NCBI RefSeq assembly: GCF_000507185.2
Contig: NZ_AYTM02000002.1
Coordinates: 5,243,501 to 5,307,500 of the forward strand
DNA length: 64,000 nt
Source: Pseudomonas syringae KCTC 12500
GTDB lineage: Bacteria > Pseudomonadota > Gammaproteobacteria > Pseudomonadales > Pseudomonadaceae
Direction: 5' to 3'
The translations under genes were made by a program, and so were the position numbers. The notes beneath the pieces are model-generated. The model searched no databases. It saw only the letters and a program-made list of their open reading frames with translations, and had not been told where the DNA came from. Position 1 is the first letter of the stretch. The number at the start of each line of letters is the position of its first letter. This document shows, in pieces, positions 37,457-47,873 of the stretch.

Positions 37457-38812
37457 TCACTGTACCCACACTTCAACTCGACGGTTCTTGATCCGGCCGT
37501 CGTCGATTTCATTGGTGGCCACCGGCATTTCGTCACCCAGGCCAACGATATCGCGGAACGTCACGCCACTTTTCAGCAGTTCCCGGCGCACGGCCATGGC
37601 ACGCAGCCTGGAGAGCAGGGCAGCACGCTCCGGGTCGCTCTTGGCGTCGCCGAAGCCGACCAGCGTTACGTGCTGATCCAGTTTGCCGCTGGTTTTCAGA
37701 TAATCCGCGACCCGCTTGAGGTCCTGCTGCGCCTTGTTGTCCAGGCGCGCGCTGCCTCGGGCAAAGCGGAAGTTGACTGACAGGCGCTCGGCCTTGCGTG
37801 CCAGTGCCTGGTAATCGGCGGGCATCTGCGCGGTAGGCTGCACCTTGAGCACCTGCACCGTCTGTGCGACAAAGCCGCTTTGCGCGACGATAGCCTGGCC
37901 CTCGGCACTCTGCGCGAAGCGGACCAATGCTTGCGCCCAACGCTGAGGGGTGGACGTGGGCACATAAAAGTACAGCCGTCGCGACAACGGATAGTCTTCG
38001 GTGGCAATCAGGTTGACGGTCGGCAGCATGGGCCTGGAATCGCCGTCGGCGATGGCCACCGCCTTGGCGCGGCGTATGGAAGGCAAGCCAGTGAAGCCGA
38101 TGCCATTTATGTCCTTGCTGACTTCGTCAGAGAGCTGTTCGCTGGACTCGAATCGCGCAGCGCTGCCGAGCAGGGTTTTGCCGTATTTGGTCAGTACCAG
38201 GTCCTTGAACGTCTCGTAGGTGCCGGACTTTTCATCGCGCACATAGAGATGGATGGTGCCTGGATTGCCACCGACCTCACTCCAGTTTCTGACTTCGCCA
38301 CTGAAAATGCGTGCCAGTTGGAGGGTATCCAGCTGTCTCAGCGGATTGCCGGGATGCACGATCACCGCAACGCCGTCGATGGCAATGGTTTGCTCGCTGG
38401 CCGCGCTTTTCAGGTCCCCCAGACTGGTCAGGTCTTTGGCCTCTTGATCCTTGATCGGTCGAGAGGAGGCCGCGATATCTGCGTTACCTGCTTTTAGCGC
38501 GGTAAAACCGGTGCCTGAACCATGCGCAGCGATTTCGACACTGACAGGTTGTCCGGTGGCCGTAGTCCCAACGACGCGCTGTTCATTAATAGTGTTGCCG
38601 GGAAGGATCTGTACCGACTGCAGACCTTGCTGGCGCATCAATCCTTCGGCCAGCGCAGGCCCCAGTTGCGCATTGATGGTGTTGGAGCCTTGAATGCGCA
38701 AGGCCGGTATATCGCCAGCGGGCAACGGCAGCGCGGCTTGCGCGAAAGCGGACAGGGTGGCGCTCGACAGAATGAACGCCGTAAGCAAAGCGCGCAGCAT
38801 CGGCGTCACCAT
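37457..38812 (-). CDS. Periplasmic PstS-like substrate-binding / OmpA-domain fusion protein
   Basis: A 451-aa exported protein. A signal peptide (LLTAFILSSATLSAFA) is followed by a PstS-like phosphate-binding module (IQGSNTINAQL; GSGTGFTALKAGNADIAASSRPI; RDEKSGTYETF). A C-terminal OmpA-like peptidoglycan-binding domain (residues about 345-451) contains LVGFGDAKSD and RIKNRRVEVWV. It would tether a ligand-binding domain to the cell wall. No pst transporter genes are nearby. The first ATG at 38812 is used; ATG five codons later is also possible. Confidence 0.88.
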   Translation of the reverse strand: MVTPMLRALLTAFILSSATLSAFAQAALPLPAGDIPALRIQGSNTINAQLGPALAEGLMRQQGLQSVQILPGNTINEQRVVGTTATGQPVSVEIAAHGSGTGFTALKAGNADIAASSRPIKDQEAKDLTSLGDLKSAASEQTIAIDGVAVIVHPGNPLRQLDTLQLARIFSGEVRNWSEVGGNPGTIHLYVRDEKSGTYETFKDLVLTKYGKTLLGSAARFESSEQLSDEVSKDINGIGFTGLPSIRRAKAVAIADGDSRPMLPTVNLIATEDYPLSRRLYFYVPTSTPQRWAQALVRFAQSAEGQAIVAQSGFVAQTVQVLKVQPTAQMPADYQALARKAERLSVNFRFARGSARLDNKAQQDLKRVADYLKTSGKLDQHVTLVGFGDAKSDPERAALLSRLRAMAVRRELLKSGVTFRDIVGLGDEMPVATNEIDDGRIKNRRVEVWVQ

Positions 38813-38946
38813 GAATCACGGGAGGGTGCCGGGAGAATAAGTCAGAGAGATTGCCGGAATATGACAGTTTCAGGGGCTGTGCGTGTTTCAGCGCGACCCA
38901 ATCCTTATTAAAGAAGGATCGCGCAAGAGGGGCCAGTAGGGGGCAA

Positions 38947-39759
38947 TCAGCTCAGTTCCAGCCAGATCGGCGCGTGGTCGGACGGCTTTTCCATTGCGCG
39001 CAAATCGTAATCCACACCCGCTTCCTTGATGCGTGGCTGCAAACCGGTAGAGGTCATGATCAGATCGATGCGCAGGCCGCGTTTGGGCTCGTCTTCAAAG
39101 CCACGGCTGCGATAGTCGAACCAGCTGAAGCGGTCAACGACCTCCGGGTACAGGTGACGAAAGCTGTCCACCAGGCCCCAGTTTTTCAAGCGCTCCATCC
39201 ACTCCCGCTCTTCAGGCAGAAAGCTGCACTTGCCGGTTTTCAGCCAGCGTTTGGCGTTATCGGCGCCGATGCCGATATCGCAGTCCTGCGGAGAAATATT
39301 CACGTCGCCCATGACGATCAGCGGCTGGTCGTTGCGAAATTGTCCCTCGAGCAGCGTTTGCAGGTTTTCGTAAAAGCGCTGTTTGGCGGGGAATTTGGTC
39401 GGGTGATCACGGCTCTCGCCCTGTGGAAAGTAGCCATTCATGATGGTCACCGGCAGGCCATTGCTGTCGGCGTAAGTGCCCCAGATGAAACGCTTCTGGG
39501 ATTCCTCGTCGTCCCCCTCGAAGCCCTTGTGCAGGGCCAGCGGCGCATTGCGCGACAGCAGCGCGACACCGTAATGGCCTTTCTGGCCGTGGAAGTGAAC
39601 GTGGTAGCCCAGCGCTTCGACTTCCGCCTGGGGGAATTGCTCGTCCGAAACCTTGGTTTCCTGAAGACCGATCACGTCAGGCTGATGTTTGTCGATCAGC
39701 GCCGCCAACTGATGCGGTCGAGCGCGCAGACCATTGATGTTGAACGAGACGATTTTCAT
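38947..39759 (-). CDS. xthA: Exodeoxyribonuclease III
   Basis: A 270-aa AP endonuclease/3'-5' exonuclease of the Xth family for base-excision repair. Catalytic motifs are [10 protein letters not shown] (Asn), GLQETKV (Glu), [14 protein letters not shown] (Asp, Asn), and SDHAPIW (Asp-His) at the C-terminus. Length is standard. It is divergent from the GNAT gene and 134 bp upstream of the PstS/OmpA gene on the same strand. Confidence 0.96.
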   Translation of the reverse strand: MKIVSFNINGLRARPHQLAALIDKHQPDVIGLQETKVSDEQFPQAEVEALGYHVHFHGQKGHYGVALLSRNAPLALHKGFEGDDEESQKRFIWGTYADSNGLPVTIMNGYFPQGESRDHPTKFPAKQRFYENLQTLLEGQFRNDQPLIVMGDVNISPQDCDIGIGADNAKRWLKTGKCSFLPEEREWMERLKNWGLVDSFRHLYPEVVDRFSWFDYRSRGFEDEPKRGLRIDLIMTSTGLQPRIKEAGVDYDLRAMEKPSDHAPIWLELS

Positions 39760-39951
39760 AAAACAGCGGTCCTGAGCAAAAACAAACAGCGATGCTAGCC
39801 GACCTGTGGTTTCAGGACCAGTGCCGCGTCGGAAGCGCAGGCCATGGCGTGTCTGGATAAATCGTTGGAACTGTTATCAATGGCCATCACTCGAAAGCCT
39901 GCTTGCCAAAACCGCTGCGCCAGACGCAGTTCCGTTAACACGAGGCCCTTT

Positions 39952-40623
39952 ATGTCCCTACCTGCTGCCATCACGGGTGAAATTCGCCAACTCGACAGTG
40001 GTTATTCCCGTGAAACCCGCTCCTTGCTGTTCAGGGCCTACCGCCACGATCCGACATTTGCCTATCTGTTCAACGCCGAGCGTGAGGGCTATGAGCAACG
40101 CGTGTTGGCGACCATTCGCCAATTGGTCAAACAACACTTTCTGCAAAACCAGCCCGCGCTGGGCCTGTTCCTGCAGGACCGCCTGGTCGGCGTAGCGCTG
40201 ATCGCGCCGCCGCAGCGTCGTCTGGGTGTCACCGAAAGCTGGGCGTGGCGCTTGCGCATGGTGATGGACACAGGTCTGGGTTGCACCCAGCGTTATCTGG
40301 CGTATTACAACGCAGTTCTTGCCTGCGTACCGTCGGAAACCGTGCATGTGCTGCCGTTGATCGGCCTTGATCCGGAGTTTCAGGGGCAGAAGCTCGGTCA
40401 GGACCTGAGCGAGCAACTGCTGGCGGCGTTGCACGACTGGTGCGCAGTGGATGAACACTCCCAGGGAATCGTGGTAGACACCGGCAATCCGCGTTATCTG
40501 GAGTTCTATAAGCGACAGGGCTACGAAGAGATCGGTGAAATTGCTGTAGGGCCTGTCCGAGAGCATGTATTTTTTCATCCCAACCCTCAGGTATCACTGC
40601 CGGTCCCTGACGTAATGGCCTGA
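39952..40623 (+). CDS. GNAT family N-acetyltransferase
   Basis: A 223-aa protein. A GNAT-like core is seen in the C-terminal half: LPLIGLDPEFQGQKLGQDLSEQLL matches the acetyl-CoA motif A (Q-x-x-G-x-G/A), with a DTGNPRYLEFYKRQGYEEIG motif-B tail. It probably acetylates a small molecule or protein; the substrate is not evident. The ATG at 39952 is preferred because of CGAGG upstream; an earlier in-frame ATG at 39844 gives a basic, atypical N-terminus. It ends 59 bp ahead of tamA. Confidence 0.85.
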   Translation: MSLPAAITGEIRQLDSGYSRETRSLLFRAYRHDPTFAYLFNAEREGYEQRVLATIRQLVKQHFLQNQPALGLFLQDRLVGVALIAPPQRRLGVTESWAWRLRMVMDTGLGCTQRYLAYYNAVLACVPSETVHVLPLIGLDPEFQGQKLGQDLSEQLLAALHDWCAVDEHSQGIVVDTGNPRYLEFYKRQGYEEIGEIAVGPVREHVFFHPNPQVSLPVPDVMA

Positions 40624-40682
40624 ATATCCGACAATTCGTGGGCTTCCAGTGCAGCCTGTCGATCGTGGTAGCATCTACGCCC

Positions 40683-42407
40683 ATGAAGCTCTTCAGACTA
40701 TTCAGCAGCGTGTTCCTGATGACCATGAGTGCGGCCGCGCTTGCCCAGGCCCGCCTCGATGTCAGGATCAAGCCTGCCAATCCGCAACTCAAGGCCAACG
40801 TCGAAGGGTATGTCGGTGATCTGGGCGAGCGTGATGCCCAGGCATTGCGCAACTTCAGCCTTGGCGCCGAGCAGCAGGCGGAAAAAGCCGCTCAGGCGCT
40901 GGGTTATTACCAGGCGCAGATCGACAGTGAAATCAAGGATGGAGAGCAGCCCAGCCTGGTGATCAATATCCAGCCGGGCGAACCCATTCATCTGCGCAAC
41001 GTGGTGATTCGGGTCGAAGGGCCGGCGGCAGCGATGAAGGCCTTTCGTGTGCCCAGCAGCGACGCCCTGAAAACCGGCGCGGTGTTGAATCACGGCAATT
41101 ATGAAGACGCCAAGCGTCTGATCCAGAATCAGGCCTCGCGCTACGGATTTTTCAGTGGACACTTCACCAGCCAGCGTCTGGCCATCGATCCGCGGGCCGG
41201 TGTGGCCGATATCGAACTGGTTTATGAAAGCGGACCGCGCTACACGCTCGGCAAGGTCATGTTCAGTGGCGACGCGCCATTTGATGACGATCTGCTCAAA
41301 CGCATGGTGCCGTTCAAGGAAAACACGCCTTACGACTCCCAACTGATTGCCGAACTGACCCAGGCTATGCAGGGCAGCGGCTATTTCGAGGGCGTACGGG
41401 TCGATGCGGCGCCCACCGCAGCGCAAAACCAGGTCATTCCGGTGACCGTCCAGCTCGAAACCCGCAAACCTCGCACCATGGGGTTGGGGCTGGGCTATTC
41501 GACCGACGTCGGCCCGCGAGGCAAAGCCAACTGGACCCGGCACTGGGCCAGCCCGCAGGGCCACAGCTATGGCTTCGAATCCGAGATCTCCGCGCCACGG
41601 CAAAATGTCGGCCTGTGGTACGACGTGCCCCTCGACCCGCCGCTGACCGACAAATTGCGCTACGCCGGCGGGTATCAGTATGAAGAGATCGCCGGAACCG
41701 ACAGCCTCAGCAAGTTGCTGACTGCCGGCCCCGAATGGCACAGCAAGCTGCCCAGCGGTTGGGAGCGGGTCATATCCCTGAAGTGGCAGCGTGAAGAATA
41801 CCGCCTGGGCGACGACGCCGGCCTCAGCACGTTGCTGATGCCGGGTATCAGTTACTCGTACCTGCGCAGTGACAACCGTATCGACCCGCACCAGGGTTAC
41901 CGCTTGCAATTCGACACGCAGGTGGCCAAGGAGGGCATGTTGTCTGACGCCAACCTGGTGCATGCCAATGTGCTGCTCAAAGGGCTGACGACCGTCGCGC
42001 AAAATCACCGCTTTCTCGGTCGTGTGCAGTTTGGCGGCAACCTCACCGACGGTTACACCTCGATACCACCATCGCTGCGCTTTTTTGCCGGCGGTGATCA
42101 AAGCGTGCGCGGCTATGACTATCAGAAGCTGTCACCGACCAATTCCGACGGCGACCGCATCGGTGGGCGATACATGTTTGCCGGCAGCGTCGAATACCAA
42201 TATTCCATTGCTGATAAATGGCGCCTGGCGACCTTCATCGATCAGGGCAACTCGTTCAACAGCCTGGACAAGCCAGACCTGAAAACCGGGGTTGGTTTCG
42301 GCGTGCGCTGGGTATCTCCAGTGGGCCCTCTGCGTCTCGATCTGGCCCACGCGCTGGACGATGAAGGCGGAATCCGTCTGCACTTTTCGATGGGGCCGGA
42401 GCTTTGA
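40683..42407 (+). CDS. tamA: Outer-membrane autotransporter assembly protein TamA
   Basis: A 574-aa BamA/Omp85-family protein. A signal peptide (residues 1-21, ending ALAQA) is followed by POTRA domains (about residues 23-265) and a C-terminal beta-barrel with the Omp85 motif FFAGGDQSVRGY and a terminal aromatic strand (LHFSMGPEL). With TamB it helps assemble autotransporters and other outer-membrane proteins, or moves lipid. The ATG at 40683 is chosen for the signal peptide. The stop overlaps the TTG start of tamB. Confidence 0.93.
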   Translation: MKLFRLFSSVFLMTMSAAALAQARLDVRIKPANPQLKANVEGYVGDLGERDAQALRNFSLGAEQQAEKAAQALGYYQAQIDSEIKDGEQPSLVINIQPGEPIHLRNVVIRVEGPAAAMKAFRVPSSDALKTGAVLNHGNYEDAKRLIQNQASRYGFFSGHFTSQRLAIDPRAGVADIELVYESGPRYTLGKVMFSGDAPFDDDLLKRMVPFKENTPYDSQLIAELTQAMQGSGYFEGVRVDAAPTAAQNQVIPVTVQLETRKPRTMGLGLGYSTDVGPRGKANWTRHWASPQGHSYGFESEISAPRQNVGLWYDVPLDPPLTDKLRYAGGYQYEEIAGTDSLSKLLTAGPEWHSKLPSGWERVISLKWQREEYRLGDDAGLSTLLMPGISYSYLRSDNRIDPHQGYRLQFDTQVAKEGMLSDANLVHANVLLKGLTTVAQNHRFLGRVQFGGNLTDGYTSIPPSLRFFAGGDQSVRGYDYQKLSPTNSDGDRIGGRYMFAGSVEYQYSIADKWRLATFIDQGNSFNSLDKPDLKTGVGFGVRWVSPVGPLRLDLAHALDDEGGIRLHFSMGPEL

Positions 42408-45400
42408 ACAAGGCGAACATCACCCGCGGCGCCAAGATCGTCGGGCTGGGACTTGTTGCATTACTGCTGCTGGTAGTCATCAGTGTCGCGCTGCTGCTGG
42501 GCACTCATACGGGCAGTCAGTGGGCCTTGGCTCGGGTGCCAGGTGTTCAGCTGGAAAACTTCCAGGGACGACTGGGCGGCCAGTGGAGCGCCGAGCGCCT
42601 CGTGTGGCAGCAGGGCGCAGATCGCGTCGAGGTTCAATCCATCGATTTCGCCTGGACGCCTGCCTGCCTGTTGAAGATGACGCTATGCATCGACCGTCTG
42701 CATGCGCAGCAGGTGCTGATGCATTTCCCGCCGAGCGATACGCCCGCCAGCGACGGCCCGATCCAGTTACCGACGCTCAGGTTACCGCTGGCGCTGCAAC
42801 TGGGTGATATACAGCTGGGCGGTGTGCAACTGGATGGCGTCGAACAGTTGCGCGATCTCAAGCTGGCAGCGCACTGGACCGCAGAAGGCTTGAAGATCGA
42901 CAGTGCGCACCTGCAACGGGATGCGCTGGTGCTGGACCTCAATGGCCTGCTGAAACCCGAGGGCGACTGGCCACTCAGCGTTCAAGGTCAACTGCAACTT
43001 CCGCCACAGGATGGCCAGCCCTGGACGCTGGCGCTGGATGTTCAGGGCGACCTGCTGAAGACGCTGCAGCTTAAGGCGGACAGCAGCGGTTATCTGCCGG
43101 GTTTGCTGACCGGCGAGTTGCAGCCCCTGGCCGAGCACCTTCCGGCACGCATCAAGCTGACTGCCGAGCACTTCAAACCCAGCGCTGCATTGCCTGATAC
43201 GGTGCAGCTGGACCAGTTGCTGCTGACGGCCGAGGGCAATCTTGACTCGGGCTATCTGATAGATGGCAGCGCCAGCCTGCCCGCAGAAAAAGGCCCGGTT
43301 GCGTTGTCATTGAAAGGAAATGTGGATGCCAACGGCGCAACCATCGCCGCACTCGATCTGGCCGCCGATGATCAGCAGCGTCTGGCCATCAACGGCAAGA
43401 TGAACTGGCAGAGCGGTTTTTCTGCGGATGCAAGCATCGACTGGCTGGATTTCCCCTGGCAACGCCTGTATCCACTGGCGGCAGAGCCTCAGGTGGCATT
43501 GCATGCCTTCAAGGGTGATATTTCCTATACCGATGGCAATTACCTCGGCAATTTCAACGCCAGCCTCAAAGGGCCTGCCGGTGCATTCACCCTGGTCAGC
43601 CCGTTCAGCGGCAACCTGCAGGAGATCCATCTGCCGCAACTGGAACTGGTCGCCGGGCAGGGCAAGGCCAGCGGTTTCCTGAACCTGCAATTCGCTGACG
43701 GCATCGGCTGGGATACGGCTCTGGACCTGAGTGCGCTGGACCCTTCATTCTGGGTTGCCGAACTGCCCGGCACACTGGCAGGCCCGTTGCGCAGTAAAGG
43801 TCAGATGCGCAATGAGCAGCTTGACCTCAGCGCCGACCTCGATTTGAAAGGGCGTCTGCGTGGTCAGCCGGCGCTGCTGCAAGCCAAGGCTGACGGCCGT
43901 GATCAGCAATGGAATGTCAGCAGCCTGAGCATCCGCCTCGGGGACAACCGTATTCAAGGTACGGGTAGTCTGCAGGAGCGTCTCAAGGGTCAGTTGGACC
44001 TGGATCTGCCGCGTCTGGCCCAGCTATGGCCACGCTTGCAGGGGCAAGTCAAAGGCCGGCTGGATCTGGCCGGAACGCTGCAGGCGCCTCAGGGGCAATT
44101 GGCCTTGCAGGGCAGCCAGCTCGCCTTGCAAGACAATCGTCTGCAAACCCTGACGCTCAACGCCAGACTGGATCAGGCGCAGCGCGCGGACATCAGCCTC
44201 AAAGGTGCCGGTATTCAGGCTGGCGATACCCAGTTGGGCACCTTGCTGGTGGACGGTCAGGGTACGCTCAAAAACCAGCAACTGAAACTGGACCTGCAAG
44301 GACCATTGCTCAAGCTGGCCATCGGCCTTGACGGTGGTCTGGACAAGGGTGATTGGCGAGGCCGACTGGCCAGCGGTACGTTGCAAAGCGGCGGGCAGAA
44401 CTGGCGTTTGCAGCAGCCGGCGAAGATCGAGCGTCTGGCCGATGGCCGCCTCAACTTCGGTGCGCATTGTTGGTTGTCCGGGGCCGCCAGCCTGTGTGGC
44501 GGTGATCAGCGCCTGATGCCGGAACCCCATCTGCGTTATCAGCTCAAGAATTTCCCGCTGGACAGCCTGGCGCAATGGATGCCCAAGGATTTTGCCTGGA
44601 AGGGCGCGCTGAATGCAGATGTGCAGCTCGACATCCCGGCAGCCGGCCCCAGCGGCAAGGTCACGATCGACGCCGGAGGTGGGACGCTGCGGGTCCGCAA
44701 CAACAATCAGTGGCTGGACTTCCCTTATCAGACGCTGAAACTGGCCACCACGCTGGCGCCCAAGCGCATCGACACGCGTCTGGACTTCGACGGCGGCAAG
44801 CTGGGAAGGCTGCTGCTCAACGCGCAGATCGACCCACTGGCGAAGGACAAAACCCTGGCAGGTGACTTCAACCTCTCGGGGCTGGATATCTCGGTGGCAC
44901 GTCCTTTCGCGCCGATGGTGCAGAAACTCAAAGGACGTCTGAATGGCAATGGCCGGTTGTCAGGCACGTTGCTGGCGCCACTGGTCAACGGCAACGTGAC
45001 GCTGGAAGGCGGTGAAGTGGCGGGCGCAGAGCTGCCCATGGAGCTGCACGACCTCAAGGTCCAGGCGTTGATTGCCGGAGAAAGCGTACAGCTCAACGGC
45101 GGTTGGAAAAGTGGCAGCACCGGGCAGGGCAGCCTGGGCGGTCAGGTGGCTTGGGGGCAGAGCCTGAACGTCGATGTGAGCCTCAAGGGCTCGCGCCTGC
45201 CGATCAATGTCGAACCCTATGCGGCGGTAGAGGCTGCGCCTGACCTGAAAATCTCCATGCAGGGAGAGCGACTGGCCATCTCCGGCAAGGTGCTGGTGCC
45301 CAAGGGCGCGATTACGATACGCGAGTTGCCGCCTTCTACTGTGAAGCTCTCCGGCGACACGGTGATCGTTGGACAGCAGACCGAGCAGGGCGCTCCGCCG

Positions 45401-46093
45401 CTGGCTGTGGCGATGGACATCGATGTGGACGTCGGCCAGGAAAAGCTCAGCTTCAGCGGGTTCGGGCTCACCGCCAATCTGGTCGGGCATGTGCACATCG
45501 GTGACAACCTGGACACCCGTGGCGAACTGAACCTGAACGATGGTCGTTATCGTGCCTACGGGCAGCGGCTGACCATTCGCAAGGCGCGCTTGCTGTTTGC
45601 CGGCCCGGTCGACCAGCCTTATCTGGACATCGAGGCGATTCGGCAGACCGACGACGTGATTGCCGGTATCCGTCTGACCGGCAGTGCCGAGCAGCCTACC
45701 ACCGAGGTGTTCTCCGAACCTGCGATGAGCCAGGAGCAGGCGCTCTCCTATCTGGTCATGGGCAGACCGCTCAGTACTTCCGGCGAAGACAACAACATGG
45801 TTGCTCAGGCCGCGCTGGCGCTGGGTGTAGCAGGCAGCTCGTCGACCACCGGCAAGCTCGCGGATAATCTGGGTATCAAGGACTTCGAGCTGGACACCTC
45901 GGGAACCGGCGACAAGACCAACGTGGTTGCCAGCGGCAAGATCACCGACAAGCTCAGCCTGCGCTATGGCGTAGGCGTGTTTGAACCGGCCAACACCATC
46001 GCCTTGCGCTATCTGCTCAGCAAGCGCGTGTACCTTGAGGCCGCGAGCGGTGTTGCCAGCTCCCTGGATATTTTCTATAAAAGGGACTTCTAG
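42404..46093 (+). CDS. tamB: Translocation and assembly module protein TamB
   Basis: A 1229-aa inner-membrane-anchored AsmA-like protein. A single N-terminal signal anchor (GLGLVALLLLVVISVALLLG) is followed by a very long beta-rich periplasmic part. The C-terminal DUF490/TamB domain contains GELNLNDGRYRAYGQ and LSYLVMGRPLS. It bridges inner and outer membranes and works with TamA. The likely start is the TTG at 42404, which overlaps the tamA stop (TTGA), a coupled arrangement that limits its translation. Confidence 0.93.
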   Translation: MNKANITRGAKIVGLGLVALLLLVVISVALLLGTHTGSQWALARVPGVQLENFQGRLGGQWSAERLVWQQGADRVEVQSIDFAWTPACLLKMTLCIDRLHAQQVLMHFPPSDTPASDGPIQLPTLRLPLALQLGDIQLGGVQLDGVEQLRDLKLAAHWTAEGLKIDSAHLQRDALVLDLNGLLKPEGDWPLSVQGQLQLPPQDGQPWTLALDVQGDLLKTLQLKADSSGYLPGLLTGELQPLAEHLPARIKLTAEHFKPSAALPDTVQLDQLLLTAEGNLDSGYLIDGSASLPAEKGPVALSLKGNVDANGATIAALDLAADDQQRLAINGKMNWQSGFSADASIDWLDFPWQRLYPLAAEPQVALHAFKGDISYTDGNYLGNFNASLKGPAGAFTLVSPFSGNLQEIHLPQLELVAGQGKASGFLNLQFADGIGWDTALDLSALDPSFWVAELPGTLAGPLRSKGQMRNEQLDLSADLDLKGRLRGQPALLQAKADGRDQQWNVSSLSIRLGDNRIQGTGSLQERLKGQLDLDLPRLAQLWPRLQGQVKGRLDLAGTLQAPQGQLALQGSQLALQDNRLQTLTLNARLDQAQRADISLKGAGIQAGDTQLGTLLVDGQGTLKNQQLKLDLQGPLLKLAIGLDGGLDKGDWRGRLASGTLQSGGQNWRLQQPAKIERLADGRLNFGAHCWLSGAASLCGGDQRLMPEPHLRYQLKNFPLDSLAQWMPKDFAWKGALNADVQLDIPAAGPSGKVTIDAGGGTLRVRNNNQWLDFPYQTLKLATTLAPKRIDTRLDFDGGKLGRLLLNAQIDPLAKDKTLAGDFNLSGLDISVARPFAPMVQKLKGRLNGNGRLSGTLLAPLVNGNVTLEGGEVAGAELPMELHDLKVQALIAGESVQLNGGWKSGSTGQGSLGGQVAWGQSLNVDVSLKGSRLPINVEPYAAVEAAPDLKISMQGERLAISGKVLVPKGAITIRELPPSTVKLSGDTVIVGQQTEQGAPPLAVAMDIDVDVGQEKLSFSGFGLTANLVGHVHIGDNLDTRGELNLNDGRYRAYGQRLTIRKARLLFAGPVDQPYLDIEAIRQTDDVIAGIRLTGSAEQPTTEVFSEPAMSQEQALSYLVMGRPLSTSGEDNNMVAQAALALGVAGSSSTTGKLADNLGIKDFELDTSGTGDKTNVVASGKITDKLSLRYGVGVFEPANTIALRYLLSKRVYLEAASGVASSLDIFYKRDF

Positions 46094-46212
46094 GCGAGGG
46101 CCGGCGGCGCTAATGGCATGGTCTGGCGTCCAGCCGCCTGGTCTTTCCCGGACGTCCCTCTTGCACCTGCAAGTCCCTTCACACCTCATCTACCTTCAGG
46201 TTGCCGGTCATC

Positions 46213-47130
46213 ATGGATCGATTCAACGCCATGCGCGTATTCACCCGTATCGTCGAGCTGGGCGGTTTCGCCAGAGCGGCCGAGAGTCTGCACATGCCGC
46301 GTGCCTCGGTGACGGTACTGATCAAGCAGTTGGAAGCGCACCTGGGCGTACAGCTTTTGCAACGGACGACACGTCAGGTCAGCGCCACCCCGGACGGCAA
46401 GGCCTATTACCAGCGCTGCGTCAGCCTGCTGGCCGATTTGGATGATGCTGAAGCATCGTTTTCGGCGACGGGGGCCGAGCCCAAGGGGTTGCTGCGTGTC
46501 GATCTGCCGGTCAATCTGGGGCGCATGATGATCATCCCGGCGTTGCCTGAGTTCAGCCGGCGCTACCCGCAGATCCGCCTGGAAATCGGCATGAGTGACA
46601 GGCCGGTCGATCTGATCCGCGAAGGTGTGGACTGCGTGTTGCGTGCCGGCGCGGCACTGGATGAAACACTGGTGGCCAGGCCACTGGGCAGTCTGACCCA
46701 GATTACCTGCGCCAGTCGTGAGTATCTGGAGCAGCACGGCACGCCACTGAACTTGCAGGAGCTCGTGCAACATCAAGTAATCGAATATTTTTCGACCAGC
46801 ACTGGCAAGCGTTATGGGCTGGAGTTCATGGCCGATGGCATGGGCGTTGAACATGCATCGGCCTGCTCGATCGCTGTCAACAGTGCCGATGGCTATGTCG
46901 CGGCGTGCGAAGCCGGGTTCGGCCTGATTCAGGTGCCGCGCTACCATGTCGCCGCGCAATTGCGCAGCGGTGTACTGGTGGAAGTATTGCGATTGCATCG
47001 TCCGCCGCCGCTGCCACTGACGGCGCTTTACCCCCCGCATCGACAGTTATCACGACGGGTCAGGGTATTCGTTGATTGGCTGGTGGAATTGTGTGCCCAC
47101 ACAGATATTAGGGACAGACTGGTTTCCTGA
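46213..47130 (+). CDS. LysR-family transcriptional regulator
   Basis: A 305-aa LTTR of the large MRVF...ARAAESLHMPRASVT subgroup, with helix-turn-helix residues 1-60 followed by the effector domain. Members often regulate an adjacent oxidoreductase or efflux gene; here the nearest downstream gene is tpx, 90 bp away on the same strand. The ATG at 46213 begins MDRFNAMRVF, the usual family start. Confidence 0.88.
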   Translation: MDRFNAMRVFTRIVELGGFARAAESLHMPRASVTVLIKQLEAHLGVQLLQRTTRQVSATPDGKAYYQRCVSLLADLDDAEASFSATGAEPKGLLRVDLPVNLGRMMIIPALPEFSRRYPQIRLEIGMSDRPVDLIREGVDCVLRAGAALDETLVARPLGSLTQITCASREYLEQHGTPLNLQELVQHQVIEYFSTSTGKRYGLEFMADGMGVEHASACSIAVNSADGYVAACEAGFGLIQVPRYHVAAQLRSGVLVEVLRLHRPPPLPLTALYPPHRQLSRRVRVFVDWLVELCAHTDIRDRLVS

Positions 47131-47220
47131 AAAAAATTCAGAATTATCCCATATAGGCCGCGGCACACTTTCGTGTTTAACTTCCGGCTCTTTCATCCAT
47201 TTTGAAAAGGAACGTGTTTC

Positions 47221-47721
47221 ATGGCTCAAGTGACCCTCAAAGGCAGCCCCGTTCAGGTCAGTGGCAACCTGCCTGAAGTCGGTAGCAAGGCACACGATTT
47301 CACGCTGGTTGGCGCAGGTCTTGCGGGTAAAACCCTGGCTTCCTTCGCCGGCAAGCGCAAGGTATTGAACATCTTCCCTAGCGTCGATACGCCGACCTGT
47401 GCCACTTCGGTACGTAAATTCAACACCCAGGCCAATGACCTGAGCAACGCCGTGGTTCTGTGCATCTCGGCTGACCTGCCGTTCGCCCAGGCCCGGTTCT
47501 GCGGCTCCGAAGGGCTGGAGAATGTCCAGAACCTGTCCTCGTTCCGCAGTGCTGATTTTGCTCGGAATTATGGTGTTGCCGTTGCAGACGGCCCGCTCGC
47601 GGGTCTGACTGCGCGCGCCGTGGTAGTGCTGGACGAGAACGACAAAGTGCTGCACAGCGAACTGGTTGCCGAGATCGGTAGCGAGCCCAACTATGACGCT
47701 GCATTGGCTGTGCTGAAGTAA
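47221..47721 (+). CDS. tpx: Thiol peroxidase
   Basis: A 166-aa atypical 2-Cys peroxiredoxin that reduces lipid and alkyl peroxides with thioredoxin. The peroxidatic Cys lies in [13 protein letters not shown] and the resolving Cys in ARFCGSEG, the exact Tpx pattern. AAAGGAACG lies upstream of the ATG. It ends at a strong rho-independent terminator (47740-47769). Confidence 0.96.
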   Translation: MAQVTLKGSPVQVSGNLPEVGSKAHDFTLVGAGLAGKTLASFAGKRKVLNIFPSVDTPTCATSVRKFNTQANDLSNAVVLCISADLPFAQARFCGSEGLENVQNLSSFRSADFARNYGVAVADGPLAGLTARAVVVLDENDKVLHSELVAEIGSEPNYDAALAVLK

Positions 47722-47739
47722 CTTTCCGCAACCTGTCGA

Positions 47740-47769
47740 CGGCCTGAATCCGCTCAGGCCGTTTTTTTG
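47740..47769 (+). terminator. Rho-independent terminator of tpx
   Basis: Eight-bp stem CGGCCTGA / TCAGGCCG with a 6-nt loop, followed by TTTTTTT, 18 bp after the tpx stop. Confidence 0.9.
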
Positions 47770-47873
47770 TTTGTGCTTCATACGTTTATCCAAAGTAAGC
47801 GCTTGGTAAAGGCGCTTTGCTTGTAACGTAACTGTGCTTATTGTTCAGCCTTCTGAACAAACCCCCACCTGTA

